Of a stretch of 64,000 nucleotides of DNA, positions 21,600 to 34,151 are shown piece after piece (positions within the stretch are counted from its first letter, which is position 1; each line of letters begins with the position of its first letter). The position numbers were made by a program, and so were the translations under genes. A model generated the notes under the pieces. It ran no database searches. It was not told the DNA's origin and worked only from the letters and a program-made list of their open reading frames with translations. The stretch comes from Eurosta solidaginis (Eukaryota > Arthropoda > Insecta > Diptera > Tephritidae). The stretch lies in contig NC_090319.1 in the NCBI RefSeq assembly GCF_040869045.1, positions 339,740,302 to 339,804,301 on the forward strand, written 5' to 3'.

Positions 21600-22354
21600 A
21601 TATTAAATCGTGAATTTGTATTCTATATTATATGATTATCAATAGGCTTATTTTTAAACTGCAGTCGCTTCAGGTATAGATCAGGGAAATTATATTGACT
21701 TCAGTCAGACAAATCGGTCCGGTCTAATGTGCACGCATTGTTTTAAGAAACATTTGAATACATCTCGAGGAAAATTTAAACATCCTGACTTACTTGAGAC
21801 AGTCCATACCACGCCCAGTTTCAAGAATAATATTATTTATTTCTTTGAAGTAATATACACGTACATATAACCAGCGGGTTAACTATTTAGCACATAATTA
21901 ATCCAAAATTTAAACTTCGTTTTTTATGCATGTTAGTTCATAAATGCGAGCAAAGAGACGGGAGAAAAAATTTAATCGGCGCGCATCTCATTATCACTGA
22001 AACGTGAATTTAAAGAGGCAGAATGCATATTAACGGTGTAATATATAATAAAATAAGTACATAAGTGCGTCATCTTATCTTCTTCTCCTACTTCCCGATT
22101 TCCAACTGGCTGTTAGCTTATGTCACGCTATGTAGTATATCACAGTTGTTACTTGGACAGGTTATTACGACCTGAGCAGTATTTGCTGTGCTTGCTCATA
22201 ACGTTAATATAGCTGTGAAATAATTGTGCAAACATCAGTGCGTGTGTCAGATATGGAATTTATTTGAAATTTCACAAAAATGAAAAACAAGTCTATAAGA
22301 ATTAACGAAAATAAGCATTAACAAATGTGATTAAATCTTAGCAGCGAAATGGAA
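21600..22354. other. Spacer, no gene recognised
   Basis: AT-rich. No recognisable coding sequence or repeat. Confidence 0.4.
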
Positions 22355-22625
22355 AAGTAAGGCGCGATAACCTCCAAAGAGATTTTAGGCCGAGCTTCTA
22401 TTCCAATTTGCGACGTGCTCCTTTTAATTTTTCCTACAAATTGGCAGGAGGGGACCTACTAGTTTTATGCCGACTCCGAACGGCATCTACAAGGCAGATG
22501 AGTTTTCACTGAGAAGCTTTTCATGGCAATTATTCATGCTTGCCAAACTTTGAAAAATTTTCTTCAAATTGAAAAAACTTGTTTCTAAAATTTTGATGCA
22601 GCTTTGCCCGGGGCGTGAAGCCGCA
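22355..22625 (-). mobile_element. tRNA-derived SINE copy, head truncated
   Basis: Matches the body of 60725-61090 in reverse, from 'aaggcgcgataacctccaaa' through 'cgactccgaacggcatct' to 'gatgcagctttgcccgggg'. It stops inside the tRNA-like head, so the Pol III promoter is lost. It carries 'ccttttaatttttcctacaa', which the full copy has in altered form. Confidence 0.85.
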
Positions 22626-23169
22626 GAAGCTGATTAAAGAATAAAAAAAATATTTTTGTAAAATAATGGAGCTATTATGATCCGGTTAATTCATGAGGGA
22701 TCAGGTCTAGTCCATTCCGAAGTACATATAATATTAGAAGAGCTCATATCAAGACATAAATATAACCATATTCTCCTATTAATTATTGTTATTATTATCA
22801 GGCTTCGATGCACTGTGACTTTATTTGGATCAGTGATCACCAAAATTGAAAGAGTTCAAGAATAGTGGTTGTGTTTTATTTGTTGGTTAACGAGCATAAA
22901 GACGAGATATATGTATGCACGAATATATGTTAAAATGCATTATTGGAAATCTGCGTGAAAAACTTCACCTAAATCCGTTTAGACGTCCTTACGTGATTGA
23001 GTTACAAAGACAGTCCTCTGAAATTCCAATAATAAAAGTAATGTTGCGATGATGATCCTGAAATAGAGAAAATACTATGAAATTTCATATTAAACCCTCA
23101 AACAATCGCACAATGATCTCGAAATAGGCCACAAATAATACTAAAATCATCCCGGATGTGACACTGCTA

Positions 23170-23780
23170 ACTTAATCAATTAAGCCTTCAGGACTATTTC
23201 GGGACCCTTTCGGTATTGTGTTCGAGATTGTTTCCCTATTATTTCTAGATTACTTTACCACTATTAAGGGATCATTCTGAGATTTTCTAGGACTATTTAG
23301 GGACCGTTTCTGGTCGAGATCTTCTCGTGGCTGTTTCAGGTCAATTTCCTGGCTGTTTTCGCAATAACATCTTCGAAACCATTTCGTGAGTATTTTGGGA
23401 TTATTTCCATATAATTGCGAGAGAATTTCAAGACTCTTTCGGACGGTATCGGAAATGTTTTCAAAGTAATTTCGAGGCTTAAAGAAAATAATATAAGAAG
23501 GACTGCTACGGAATATTTTTAAACTGTCGCCGGTTCATTTCGAAATTCATTTCGGGACTATTTCATGACCGTCTAGGCATCACTTCGTAAAAAAGTACTT
23601 CAGGAAAATGTTGGAGCCCACCTTTTTAAGAAATTCAGTATATTCTGCTTTCTATTGATCATTGTGTGTTTATCTCCGGGCTATTTCGCCATTGAGTGCG
23701 CTACAATGTCGTCATCTTTTTGAGACTATTTCAAGCTTATTTTCTGGATTGTCTCTGAACAGCTTTCAGGATCATATAGG
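23170..23780 (+). repeat. Degenerate 'actatttcgggacc' repeat tract
   Basis: Repeated words such as GGACTATTTCGGGACC, GACTATTTAGGGACC, GACTCTTTCGGAC and GGGACTATTTCATGACC occur at irregular spacing. It looks like an old, diverged short-unit satellite. No coding sense. Confidence 0.6.
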
Positions 23781-23869
23781 GGTATATCGCATTAATTTTA
23801 TGTTGTATTCGCTTCGTGCGGGCTCGGGCAGCGGGTACAGACTAGTAGGATATAAAAATGAAAAGAAGA

Positions 23870-24240
23870 TGAAGATGTTGAATGAACAAATGAACATTTT
23901 TTATGGCTACTGGTACAGTCATGGGCGCTATTGCAAATACCGTTGCAGTTGCGGTTATTATTACATTAAGAGTTACGATAACCGTTACTCGAAGATGAAG
24001 TTATAGTTATTATATCGGGTCCGGCACAGTTTGGGTAAGAGTTGTTATTATGTTTATATCCAACATTATGATTGAGATCAAGTCTTCGTTCATTGTTATG
24101 GTTATGGCTAGAATAGCAGCTTCAGTGACGCTTACACTACTTCTACGTTTACCGCAATGGCGTCAGTAACGGTTATAGCCGGCTCTGGACAGATGGGAAG
24201 AATTGCTATTGACCTATGTATATTAATATAGAACTCATTT
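23870..24240 (+). repeat. Degenerate GTTAC/GGTTAT tract
   Basis: Many imperfect six-base words (GGTTAT, GTTACG, CGTTAC, TATGGC) in 23920-24190. The 114-codon frame over its start is rich in Tyr and Cys codons as a by-product of the repeat, so I do not treat it as coding. Confidence 0.5.
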
Positions 24241-24847
24241 GCAGTATTTGCGTTGCCACAATTAAGCAATGTTGCCATCCTGTTCAACTGCGAGGTGACA
24301 GGTCCTCCTAACTTGCCTATATTGCTCTTATCACAATTTATACGTAAGCTGCCGGAGGGAGCCTAAAATAGGCTGGTATAATAGGCGACTTAAATTCACA
24401 GATCCCAATGTTTGAAGGTTTGAGGAGTCAAAAAACTGTTCCCATCGACGATTTACTTGATTAGCCTCTTTAATATACATACATATGTTTGTCTAAATAG
24501 ATGTCAATTTTATTTATAAGATGTGTGAACTGAAGTTGGTGTGAAATCAATTTGCGTCAGTAGAAAAGTCACGACTTTCAGTCATTAATGCACATAGAGA
24601 CGAGAAAACGTATTAGCACCATTGGGACCTTCACTTTTTACACTAAATAATTAAACATTTTATTTTTTATCTTTTTATACTTTGTTGTTAAAACTCGTAT
24701 ACTTATACTATATGTGTCCGGAAAGGTGTTACCTCAGCCCACATTCCATTGGGCGCATGCGTACTCGCATCAATGCGCATCACAGATAACCACGAATGCT
24801 ATTAAAACTGCGGTACATGCGCGTGCTTTGTATGCATGTATGTACAT

Positions 24848-25370
24848 TAGGGTGGGTCGATTTGTATGGACGAAAGTTAACCGAAATCGCCCAATCGATT
24901 TTTCGATAGGTTTTGGGCTCAGGAAAAAAAGTTCCACTACGCACACCCAAAAAAATAATTTTCGAGCCTGCGAAATCTCATTTTTTTTACTTCTTTTCGA
25001 CTTTGATTTATAAGGTTTTTTTCATGACCTGCTAAAAAAGTTTTCATATGTATACCCTGTGCGACCCAAAAATGTCCGCTAAAAACGTTGGCGATAACAG
25101 TTTTTGAAAATTGTTATCGAGAACGTTTTTTAACGGAAATTTTTGGGTTGAACAGGGTATACATGAAAATTTTACAATCATATGAAAATTTTTTTAGTAG
25201 GTCATGAAAAAAACCTTAAAAATCAAAGTCAAAAAAAAGTAGAGAAAAATGAGATTTCGCAGGCTCGAAAATTATTATTTTGGGTATGCGTAGTGGAACT
25301 TTTTTTCCTGAGCCCAAATCCTATCGAAAAATCGATGGCGCGATACCGGTTAATAAATCGACACAGTCTA
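24848..25370. mobile_element. Foldback hAT-like MITE, 523 bp, complete
   Basis: The whole element is one long inverted repeat centred near 25105. The left end is TAGGGTGGGTCGATTTG; the right end in reverse is TAGACTGTGTCGATTT. It is flanked by the perfect 8-bp duplication ATGTACAT (24840-24847 and 25371-25378). An 8-bp duplication with a TAG-G start fits hAT. No coding capacity. Confidence 0.9.
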
Positions 25371-25378
25371 ATGTACAT

Positions 25379-25908
25379 ATGTACATACAGATGTACGTTT
25401 TTTCGCAACAAATGTTCAAGTGCTATAACAATCAGATGCAAAAGTATAGAACAGATAGGCAAATATTTACAAATAACAAACAAAACACATTTGAAAGCAC
25501 TCACGAATGTCCAATACAACTTCATCAACATGGAAACCACAAATAAAGAGTCATCTCCATAAGTAAAAAAAAATGCTTGGAATGGCGATCTGCAATGAGA
25601 CACTCACTTCTCACAGCCGTACTTTTCTATAGGTTTCGTATGAGGCAACCATTAGCACCGGTATCCACTGCTTCACTATGCGAATTGGCTGGGGTCAAGT
25701 TGTGATCGCGTGCGCACGTCTACTACATATTGAGTATCATACAGTCTGTAGTTTGTACTCAACTCCTTAAAGCTCTTTACATATTTTACGGTCTTGATTT
25801 TTTTGCCTTTTATGCGCGCTTGCTCTTTCAAACCTCTGCGTCGCCTATTCTCATTAAAGTAATACCTTCTATGAACATGAAATAATAAAATACCTAATGG
25901 CTTCATAC
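25379..25908. other. Spacer, no gene recognised
   Basis: The minus-strand frame at 25676-25906 is Arg/Lys-rich and unassigned. Other frames here extend from the foldback element. Confidence 0.4.
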
Positions 25909-26400
25909 TTATAGAAGTAGAAATAGCCGCACCAACAGAACTATGGAAATGGTCAGAACGACGAGCTGAATCTTTTTAGCCGTGCTTTTCTGTAGCCTTG
26001 ACCATTGTAGCTCGCACTTTCTACATATGCTGTCATTAAGGAGGCCTAACTTATAAGCATGTGACTCCAGAAGGCAGTGTCCAGTTAATATGCTCATCGT
26101 GAGCCTTCAATCTAGTCGCTTAAGATATATGACAAACTTTGTGAGTCTAAGGTCGTAGAATTTGCACATTATTTTAGATATATTGCAGTCCCGCGCTTCT
26201 GTCCACGCCTTTCCTGTTTGACGGATCACATGCAACTCCTCTCTCCTTTTGATTTCTTCGAAATGAATTTGGATATCTACCGTCGATTCATCGAGTGCTA
26301 CACCCTCCCATTCCAACTAATCGGCCGTTTCGTTACCATCTTTCTCTTTATGGCCGGGAACCGAGTATATTTTTCTGCTAGTTCTGGCAGCCTTTAAGGA
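25909..26400 (-). pseudogene. LINE C-terminal fragment with RNase H tail
   Basis: Reading leftward from 26400 on the minus strand: YSVPGHKEKDGNETAD (end of the RNase H domain), then after a stop LEWEGVALDESTVDIQIHF, RDCNISKIMCKFYDLRLTKF, and after a stop MSILTGHCLLESHAYKLGLL and CRKCE. This order (RNase H, WE----C--SK-MW, LTGH-LLG-HA-RLG, C--C) is that of I/LOA-like LINEs. At least two in-frame stops and the loss of everything upstream make it a relic. Confidence 0.83.
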
Positions 26401-26469
26401 GTCAAAAATGTCATAGCCGCCGAAGGCGGCTATTGCCAGAAGGTGTTAGTACTGGACCGGTGGACAATG

Positions 26470-26560
26470 CTCTGTGGTGATAGCGTGCTCACCTACCACG
26501 CCGAAAGTTTTGGATTCCAGGTTCGGGAAAATTCATACCAAATGTTTTAAACAAAGTTCT
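26470..26560 (+). mobile_element. Possible degenerate SINE head
   Basis: 'gtggtgatagcgtgctcacc' and 'ccaggttcggga' resemble the A-box and B-box region of the SINE at 60725, at similar spacing. No body sequence follows clearly. Confidence 0.4.
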
Positions 26561-26882
26561 TTAACAAACCCACCGACTGTATTTGTGCAATAAAAAAGAT
26601 TTTTAATGGCCCTGAGAAAGTCGAAAGGGGCACGTCACAAGGGACTTCGTTTATTCCCGTGGTATCGACCTGTCTCATGACCAAGAGGGTAAGCACTGCC
26701 AAATGGTGGCTTATATCGTTAACCTGGCGATTCTTTTCAGGGTTAAATTTCTGAATACACTAAGGTACACATTACAGGTTTACCTTGGTGTAGCCACCAC
26801 GTGATAAAACGGAGATCGTTTGGTTTGAGTGAAGTTACAAAATTTCTAAATTTAAACCACCCTCTATTGGGGGAATACCGCT

Positions 26883-27245
26883 GGTGCGGTCTGACATAGT
26901 TAAGTGCCTTCGGGTTGATCTTGACATCAAGATGTCATGGAAGCTTTATATTGGGAACAGGATGTCTTGTACTCCTGTCAAGGGGCTATTTGGGGCTCTC
27001 CCAAAGGATGGAATATTGGCTGCACGATATTGCGGTAAATCAGATTTTGTCATGAGTTCAATTTCAGCTAGAAAATCAGGTTGTCCGTCACTATATCTTC
27101 TTCCAGGCTGAGTAATTCAGGTGGTATCCACCGCTGAAACTATTAGAAAATTTACCATCTACTCAGATAGTCTAAATCTAATTTTAATATTTGGGGTCTC
27201 CACAGAGAAAGGGTAACGTTGACCCCTGTGCGACAGCCCTGCTGA
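26883..27245 (+). pseudogene. LINE fragment, RT end and RNase H start
   Basis: The frame at 26884 reads IVKCLRVDLDIKMSWKLYI, matching the KYLGV-LD-KL-WK-HI segment near the end of the RT domain. At 27128-27220 a second frame reads TIRKFTIYSDSLNLIL, matching the IYSDSQAAI motif of the RNase H domain. Stops and a frameshift lie between them. This is probably the same LINE type as 25909-26400, on the opposite strand. Confidence 0.62.
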
Positions 27246-27379
27246 TCAAAATTTAAGTTCCCCGAAAAGGTATGTATAAGGCTTTGCCAAATGATGGTGA
27301 CCAGCTGCGTAAGGGTTTGGAAAAGCCATTCCGAGCCATTTGAAATCAAATGGGGTTTTACATGCTGTCATTCAAGACA

Positions 27380-27915
27380 GAATCCGCGCACTCGCAGCTT
27401 TACAGCCACGTCGCTGTTGGTGGATATAAATTCGAGACTAGTCATCTATATGGGAACCAGCGACAACAATGTCGGCCTAGAAATCAAACGAAAAATAACA
27501 CTTGCCAACAAGTGACCCTGTGTTCTGATTAGGCAATTAAAAAGTAAAGTCCTCTCGCGATGATCAAGAATCACGCTCTACAACTCGCCCGACATAATTG
27601 CTCTGACATATGGCTCGGAATCATGGACGGTGTCGAGAGAAAATGAAATGGCACTTGGAGTATTTGAAAGAAAAGTTTTCTGGGAGATGTATTGGTCATG
27701 TTCGTGCTGACAACGGCAAATATAATGATAAGATGTATGAGCGTTACGCAGATCGGAAGATGGTGCCACGAATTAAGACCCAAAGGCTTCGCTGGCTAGG
27801 TCATGTTATACGAATACACAAAGACGATTCGGCTAACGAAGTATTTCAATCGACAAACGTATTTGAAAGCAGTGCAAGGGGGTTGGGAGGAGCAGGTGGA
27901 TGATACCAGTACTTA
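27380..27915 (+). pseudogene. RTE-like LINE fragment, RT thumb to C-terminus
   Basis: The frames together read VAVGGYKFET, TSDNNVGLEIKRKITLANK, TYGSESWTVSRENEMALGVF with ERKVF, then NGKYNDKMYERYADRKMVPR with RLRWLGHVIRI. This is the standard C-terminal order in RTE-like insect LINEs (LGS-VT-DN--S-EIKRRI--AN, LYGSETWTL, ERK-LR, LRWLGHV-RM). It needs three or more frame changes to be read through. The catalytic YADD region is upstream and missing. Confidence 0.82.
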
Positions 27916-28369
27916 AGGATTATCAAATATTTAATTTTTGGTGATTGTTAACTGTATATTTCTGAACAGTCATTCTTGCATTGTTTTGAAATAATCTTGG
28001 AATTGAGTTTAAGCTTATTTTTTAAGGAGGTGAGTAGGAGTTCTCAATCCTATACACTTTCCTTATAGGCTTTTTTCAGCCATTGAAACAACTTTAAAAC
28101 CATTTTATAAAAAACTTGCACACTTTTTATCAAATATTCGATTAGATTACCACTCCGTCATATTCACAAAGGGAATAAAGCTTTCGGCAATCCTTACTTG
28201 TGTCATTTCCCTGCAAAAAATGCGACTAGTTTAGGATGAATCAGCGATGGGTCGCAAAGGAGTATGCGATTATAGCCAGTTCTGATCTCTTTAAATGGGT
28301 TGGAGTGGTCCCTTTTGTTTGAGAATATCCTTATGAGAGACCAATTATACCTGTTTATGCCTAAGCGGG

Positions 28370-28715
28370 TAGTGTCGGACTGGTCCTCTTTATACCCTTA
28401 CAGGTAATTTCGCCAGATCCTTTTTGGAATGTTCGACACTTCCTCTTTGTACCTCTTTGGGTACGGTTCGACATGCCCTCTTTGTACTCCTACGGACATA
28501 TCCTTTCTGTACCCCTACGGGTACTATCAGACAAATCCTTTCTGTATTGTACCCCTATGGGAAGTGTCCGACAGGCCCTTTTTGCATCCATACGGGTAGT
28601 GCCGGACATATTCTCTTCGTACCTCTACGGGCACTGTCAGACAAGTCTCTTTTGTTTGCCTATGGGTACTGTCGGACAAGTCCTCTACCTACCCGTACGG
28701 AAATTCTTACGGATT
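28370..28715 (+). repeat. Degenerate minisatellite, 'gggtactgtcggacaag' type
   Basis: About eight imperfect units of 40-46 bp with TACCCCTACGGGTACT-TC-GACA. Related to 20761-20930. The two open frames crossing it are products of the repeat. Confidence 0.75.
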
Positions 28716-28739
28716 TTATAATTTTTTAAACTGTAATGC

Positions 28740-29833
28740 AATATTCTTAATTTTTTTTCGTATTGGTGTTGTAGAATAATAAAAACACAACAAATGTTAC
28801 GATAATGGAACATATGGTCCTAGTATTTTATGTTCGGTATAGATCCCCACATTTTTCTTAAATAATGCTATTCAATCACATTTTATATTTTTATTTTATT
28901 CATTTCATTGGTGTTTGTTTTTTATTGTTTTTTCATTTGGCTACATAAATTTCAAACTGACTGATGCCAAATATACCCAAAAGCGACTGGAGGGTATCAA
29001 TTATACCCCAATGTGCACAAAAGAGATTGCTCGCTCATCGCTCTCCTTAGGAATTAATCGCACGATTTTTTGCAGGGTTATTCTTTCTCTACAAGTGCAG
29101 CATATGCTAATTGAAATAATGTCGCACGTTACGCACACAATCATAATCAGAGGAATGTGTGCCTTGTATGTTAGTAGGTAGGCTGATCCCAGATCTATTA
29201 GTTAGTAGGTGTGAAAATCCAGAGTCAGCATTACGTTATTTATTCTTATTACATTCTGAAAAACAGCTTAACAGCCTGATATATGGTGGCTCAAAGGCAG
29301 CTGGTTTTCAAGCTTACAAAGGCGGCTTAAAAATTTACTAAGAGGTGATCTGTGAAACTCTTTTGCCGCTGGTTTTTTCCAATATTTGACACATGTAACT
29401 CGATTTGAAAGAAATTCCTTTCGGATTTGAAAAAAAAAGTATGTTATTTGAAAGCTTTCCAATCACGTTTCCTATAGAATCGAGTTACAAAACAAGGCGC
29501 CCAGTCGGTTTTCGAAAGTCTTGTCACCTGCTGATCTTCTTAGGAAGCAAAGTCTTAACATTTTCTAGAATGGTATCCAACGACAAAGCCTTTATGGCTA
29601 ATTTAAATTAAATACTTACAGCAATAAATTCAGATGAAACAAAACCAACGAAAGACAAAGCACACAAGAATCATCGCTAACTGATTTGATGGAGGATTTA
29701 CATGTAAAGCGTTAACTGTGTGTAAACAAAGCTGGAGAGTGAATTAAACTTTTATATAAATAAATTCAATATACGCTAGATTCATAGAGAAAGAACACCA
29801 ACAAACCAGTTACAAACCAACTAGACTTTTGAA
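28740..29833. other. Spacer, no gene recognised
   Basis: AT-rich. 'aatcgcacgattttttgcag' at 29055-29074 repeats the word at 20914. Open frames at 28915-29181 and 29405-29611 are unassigned. Confidence 0.4.
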
Positions 29834-31674
29834 CAAGTAAAGGTGTCTACGTTCGGGTGTAACCGAACATTATATACTCAGCGTGAGCTTCAATTGTACA
29901 TTTCATTTCAGATAAATTACTTTTCTACATAACACGTGGCACCGCCCGTTAAAAAAAAAATCTCCACATTTCTTCTTACAATAAAACTTGATAAGTGAAA
30001 TATCATTGATTCAAAAATATTTTTTGCTAAGTTATAGCTTATTATTGTAACCTACGACCCTTTTAAAATTGTTATATATCTAAGTTGCCGTGGTCTTTAA
30101 CCGATCCCGTCTATTTTTACTAGAAATACTTTCTGCTATAAGGAAAATATGTGTACACAATTCCATTACGATATGTTAATTTTTCTTCGAGTTATGGCTC
30201 CCGAAACATACAGACCAATTCTAAATATTCGCGCGGAATTTTGTTCTCGCGGATTTTTTATTCCCGCGGAAAAATTCCTCCAATTATTTTCTCCTAGGGA
30301 GAAGAATAATTGGGGAATAGGAATTTCGAATTTTCGAAATCAGCTGTTTTGTCAATTGAAATTTCGTTGCGCATTTCTTATTTTGTTTAAAATATTGTAA
30401 AGTTTAATTATTGTTGCCAATTTGTTTGAAATTAAGAAATAAGGTATAAACAATGCACATTATTGCATTTCATGTGGTATTCACTGAAATGAGTAATGAA
30501 TTGGTGCCACAGCAACATCAACAGAGGAGCATAAGAAGAAGACCGGCGGGATAACACAAATCCGCCGGAGTTGCCTGCATTCATTCTGCAAAGCAATTTT
30601 CTGGCGGCCAAGTCGAGTTGAGTTCGCCTTTCGCCATATGCCAAAATCTATTTAAGCCTTCTTAAAAAATCCTTGCGCAATTTCGCATCAAATATGCGAA
30701 GAGCTCTTCCGTTGCTTATGATATATTTTTCGACTTAAAATAAAGAATATTGTGGTTGTTGTTGTTGTTGTATTAACAGTGAGAATATTGTGGTAGAATG
30801 TAAATACATATTTTAGCACAAATTTGTACAAATAAGTGTTCTTTCTTAAAATAACCAATTTCCTTTAACTATTTTGATGCATTCCCTTTAATTTAACAAG
30901 TGAAAAAACTCCTATCAAATGGCAGAGAAATCTCCCTCTCCCTCACATTCATAATACCTACTTTCTCCCATAACCGGTTTCCGCTTTTTCGAACATTGTT
31001 CAGATTAGGAGGAAAGGGAGAAGTGAAAAAACTCACAAGGAATTTTTATTTAGAATACGAGGAATGGGAGAAGGGAAAAAACTCGCACGGAATTTTCGTT
31101 TAGAATTGGGCTGATAGAAAATTGCTTAGTCATAAAAGGGGCGATGCCACACCCATTTTCAAAAATTGTAGTGGTTTCCAATTTAATGTTATAATTCAAT
31201 TTAGCAAGTAAAATTCTATTGATAAAAAGCTTTTTTTTCGCTACGATATAGCTTATTATTTTCGTCCACGACCCTTTTAAAAATCTTTTATATTAAAGTG
31301 GGCGTGGTCCTTAACCGATTTCGTCAATTTTCCTTAGAAGCATTCCCCATAGTAAAGGCAACCTCCCTGCCGAATTTTGTTACGAAAAGTTTAGCGATTT
31401 TTGATTTAACATTTTTTAAAATTTTGATCAAGAGTCTCAATATCAGTCCACACGTCAAATTTCAACATTCTAGGTGTATTATTTACTAAATAATCAGGTT
31501 TTTGTGTTTTTTAAAATATTATATATATAAAAAGTGGGCGTGGTTATAATCCGATTTTTTTCGATACTGATGATTTTGATATATGGAAGTCTATATCTAT
31601 CTCGATTACCTGTACAACCAACCGTTACCCAATCAAAGTTAATATACTCTGTGTGCAAAGCACTCTGAGTATAA
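29834..31674 (-). mobile_element. HINE G: diverged Helentron derivative with nested insertion
   Basis: Starts CAAGTAAAGG, has the hairpin GTTCGGGTGTAACCGAAC at 29851-29868, then TATACTCAGCGTGAGC. It ends 'cactctgagtataa', preceded by 'ggaagtctatatctatctcg', which is shared with the other HINEs. It lacks the 128-bp array and a clear GTCC tract, so it is a separate subfamily. The interior is interrupted at 30216-31109 by a TIR element. Confidence 0.75.
30216..31109. mobile_element. TIR element nested in HINE G, 894 bp
   Basis: The left end is CCAATTCTAAATATTCGCGC; the right end in reverse is CCAATTCTAAACGAAAATTC. Both lead into 'cggaatttt'. HINE G-type sequence lies on both sides. No clear target duplication was found, so the superfamily is open. 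It contains a minus-strand frame at 30432-30644 of unknown nature and a GTTGTT microsatellite near 30755. Confidence 0.6.
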
Positions 31675-33000
31675 AAAAAAAAAAAATTGGCTAACCTGTA
31701 AGATTTCATTGCACTGTGAAAGGGCGCCAACTACAACATGAGGGATAATATAAAATGAAATAAATAAAATGTAGCAGAAATAAAATCGTCGCTGCGGGCT
31801 ATGCGATAAAGTAAGAGAATGAGCTAAATTGAAAAACAACTACAATGAATACAATTTAATAAAATCCGTGCAATTTAAGCATGAAAATGAAATGAACTAC
31901 ATGCGCTATATAAACACATCCTACCAAACATACAAACATACCAATAAGGACTATATTCTTTGCTTCAATTCCACGTTCTTCTAGTATAGATGCACCCACA
32001 CTGCCAGCCATGTACACGCGTCGAAAAAACAATAAAAATCTCGCCCCACCCCACCTCACAACATTGTTGTTTACATAAAGGATATGCTCAACGACGTCGG
32101 CCGCCATCATCATAGTGCACAGTCCATCGCCAGACACCGCTACCACGTCCTTACGAGTATACATCGTCTACATTGAGAAGTCTGCGCAATAGTGTCAAAT
32201 ATCGTGGGAGTGCAGAGAGTTTATACCATGTAGGAAATAGCGCAACAGAGTTGAACATCTCGTTCTTCAGTTAGAAATAAAGTCTTATTTTCACTTACCT
32301 CATTTTCCACCACATAATGCCACCTAAAAATATTTAAAAATACTATTCGTGTAAAATAAATGGATGTGTTTCTACCATATTTCAAAAATAAGGCAACATT
32401 CTGCCTTCCTCAATAAAAAATTTTTAAATCCAAGTAGTTTAAAAATATCGTACTTGGGCATTTCAGGGTCTAAAGTTGCCTTCAGCCCTTGAAATACACT
32501 ATTCACATCAGTCAGTTCTTTCAGGCACCATCCTGATATGGTTCTTATTTTGTTTATTTATTTTTCAAATAATTGTTTAGATTTTTAAGTTGTACCTATT
32601 GTTAAGAGGGCCAACAGATTGATAGAGAAAAGTGACTAGTTGGATAATTAACTGACTTAGTGGGAAGACGAATGCCACAAATTCGTAAAAGGTACGATTA
32701 GTACTCCTTAGCCATCTAGTGCGATGGTATCTGCTGGACTTTGACAACCATAACTGCGTCTTCTATCGAGCCTGTGAATGTTCTTACGAAAGCGTGACAA
32801 CTTAAGCAGCGAAGCTAGTCAAATTAAAGTTCTTTTCAAGGAGTAACAGTAGCATTAATTTTTCGGCAGATACACATATTTTTCCTTAAATTGAGAAAAT
32901 ACGAGTATATAGTTAGTACGACAGGTTTCCTTGTTTCTAGAAAGCATTCATTATTTTAAGGAAGAAATTCCTGTGGCTAAATAAGTCTTTTGAACTTAGT
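31675..33000. other. Spacer with possible exon-like sequence on the minus strand
   Basis: On the minus strand, 32323-32299 is a 25-base stretch bounded by TTTTTAG and GTAAGTG, strong splice-type borders. A 102-codon frame at 31856-32164 begins MYTRKDVVAVSGDGL and includes GASILEERGIEAKNIVLI directly before G|GTATGT. I do not recognise the protein, and the splice reading is inference from short motifs. This is the least transposon-like coding signal in the window. Confidence 0.25.
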
Positions 33001-34151
33001 ATCTTACACCCGTTTTATGAAAGTTAACTGAATGAAGCCCGTTGTACCAAAACAAGAACCATAATGCGAAAAATGTTTATATTCATCTTACATCTTTCAA
33101 TCTAGAAATGTTTTCATCTTTTTATTTCGAGGTGTTCCCGTGATTTTATTAAGGTACTGATAGAAAATTTAAGTGGGGAGATATTTCAACCATTTTTTTA
33201 GAGGGTGGCACAAAAAACGTGGATTTAGCGATGTCGGCAACATTGGAAATAATAGCAAACGATAAAGGCTGGATGTTGTTCCCTGATACAGCCGCTAGAA
33301 CACAAGAACAATGCTTACGAACTTCCATACTCCCTCAATATTTTGACAATAGAATCAAACTTCCAATTTTACACGACAGGGTACCGTGCAACATACCTTA
33401 ACCATCCGATCGGGGCCGATATATATATGTGATATGGCCGACTATTATAGATATAGAACAAAAAATTAGATTGAAATTTTTTTAATCTCTCTATCAGGTA
33501 ATCATATCCCTTTCACTAATATGGTGATTATGCACTCCGATATAAATTTAAAAAAAAATTTACAGAAACGAATTTTATGCTCTATTTGAATAAACATGCA
33601 TCCTATCGGTTTTTGTGGGTTTGTGCCTTTCACGATCAGCTGTTTTAGGTTAGTTCAATGAGGCGATACATTTTTACAGCTTTTTATTTTTTGACAATCA
33701 GAATTGCGCAATATAACCATGTTATTGAAAATTGTGTCCATTCACGAGGGAAAATGGACTTTTCGAGACCTTATTAGGGCCACAAAAATTGGACAAATCG
33801 TCTAACTGGTGTACAAAAATGTGATCACAGTCATTATACGATAATAAGAAAATCAGTGGTAAGTAAAACGGCTCGCTTTTATCACTGTAAGACCTGATCC
33901 ATTCACCGGTTTATCTGTCAGCCTTTCGGTTCAAAGTGTCATAACCACAGGGTTTTTGTGCAATAATTTTTATTTGAAGTAATGGGTTGTAACTTCTTCT
34001 GGCTAAAAACGGGTGTGTAATAGACATGTAACCACGCCCACTTTTTTCTTTCTTTCGCTGATTTTAACTTCTGTAACGGTAAAAGCAGTCATACATATAG
34101 TCATCATCACCTATATTATTATTATCATTAAAATAAGGTTTATCTAATTTT
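33001..34151 (+). repeat. 1151-bp tandem duplication, copy 1
   Basis: Runs from 'atcttacacccgttttatga' to 'aggtttatctaatttt' and is followed directly by copy 2. I saw no difference between the copies on reading. It contains one 60-codon frame (33219-33401) of unknown nature and one 'accacgcccac' box like those of HINEs. Confidence 0.93.

Noticed and set aside
25182..25603. Frames of over 120 codons on both strands
   Set aside because: Both cross the foldback MITE arm; mirror-image frames are expected from an inverted repeat.
28424..28729. Two long overlapping frames
   Set aside because: They run through the minisatellite in two frames at once, a by-product of the repeat period.
33219..33401. 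A duplicated gene with a 60-codon product
   Set aside because: Identical at 34370 only because the whole 1151-bp unit is duplicated; no codon-level evidence or known family.
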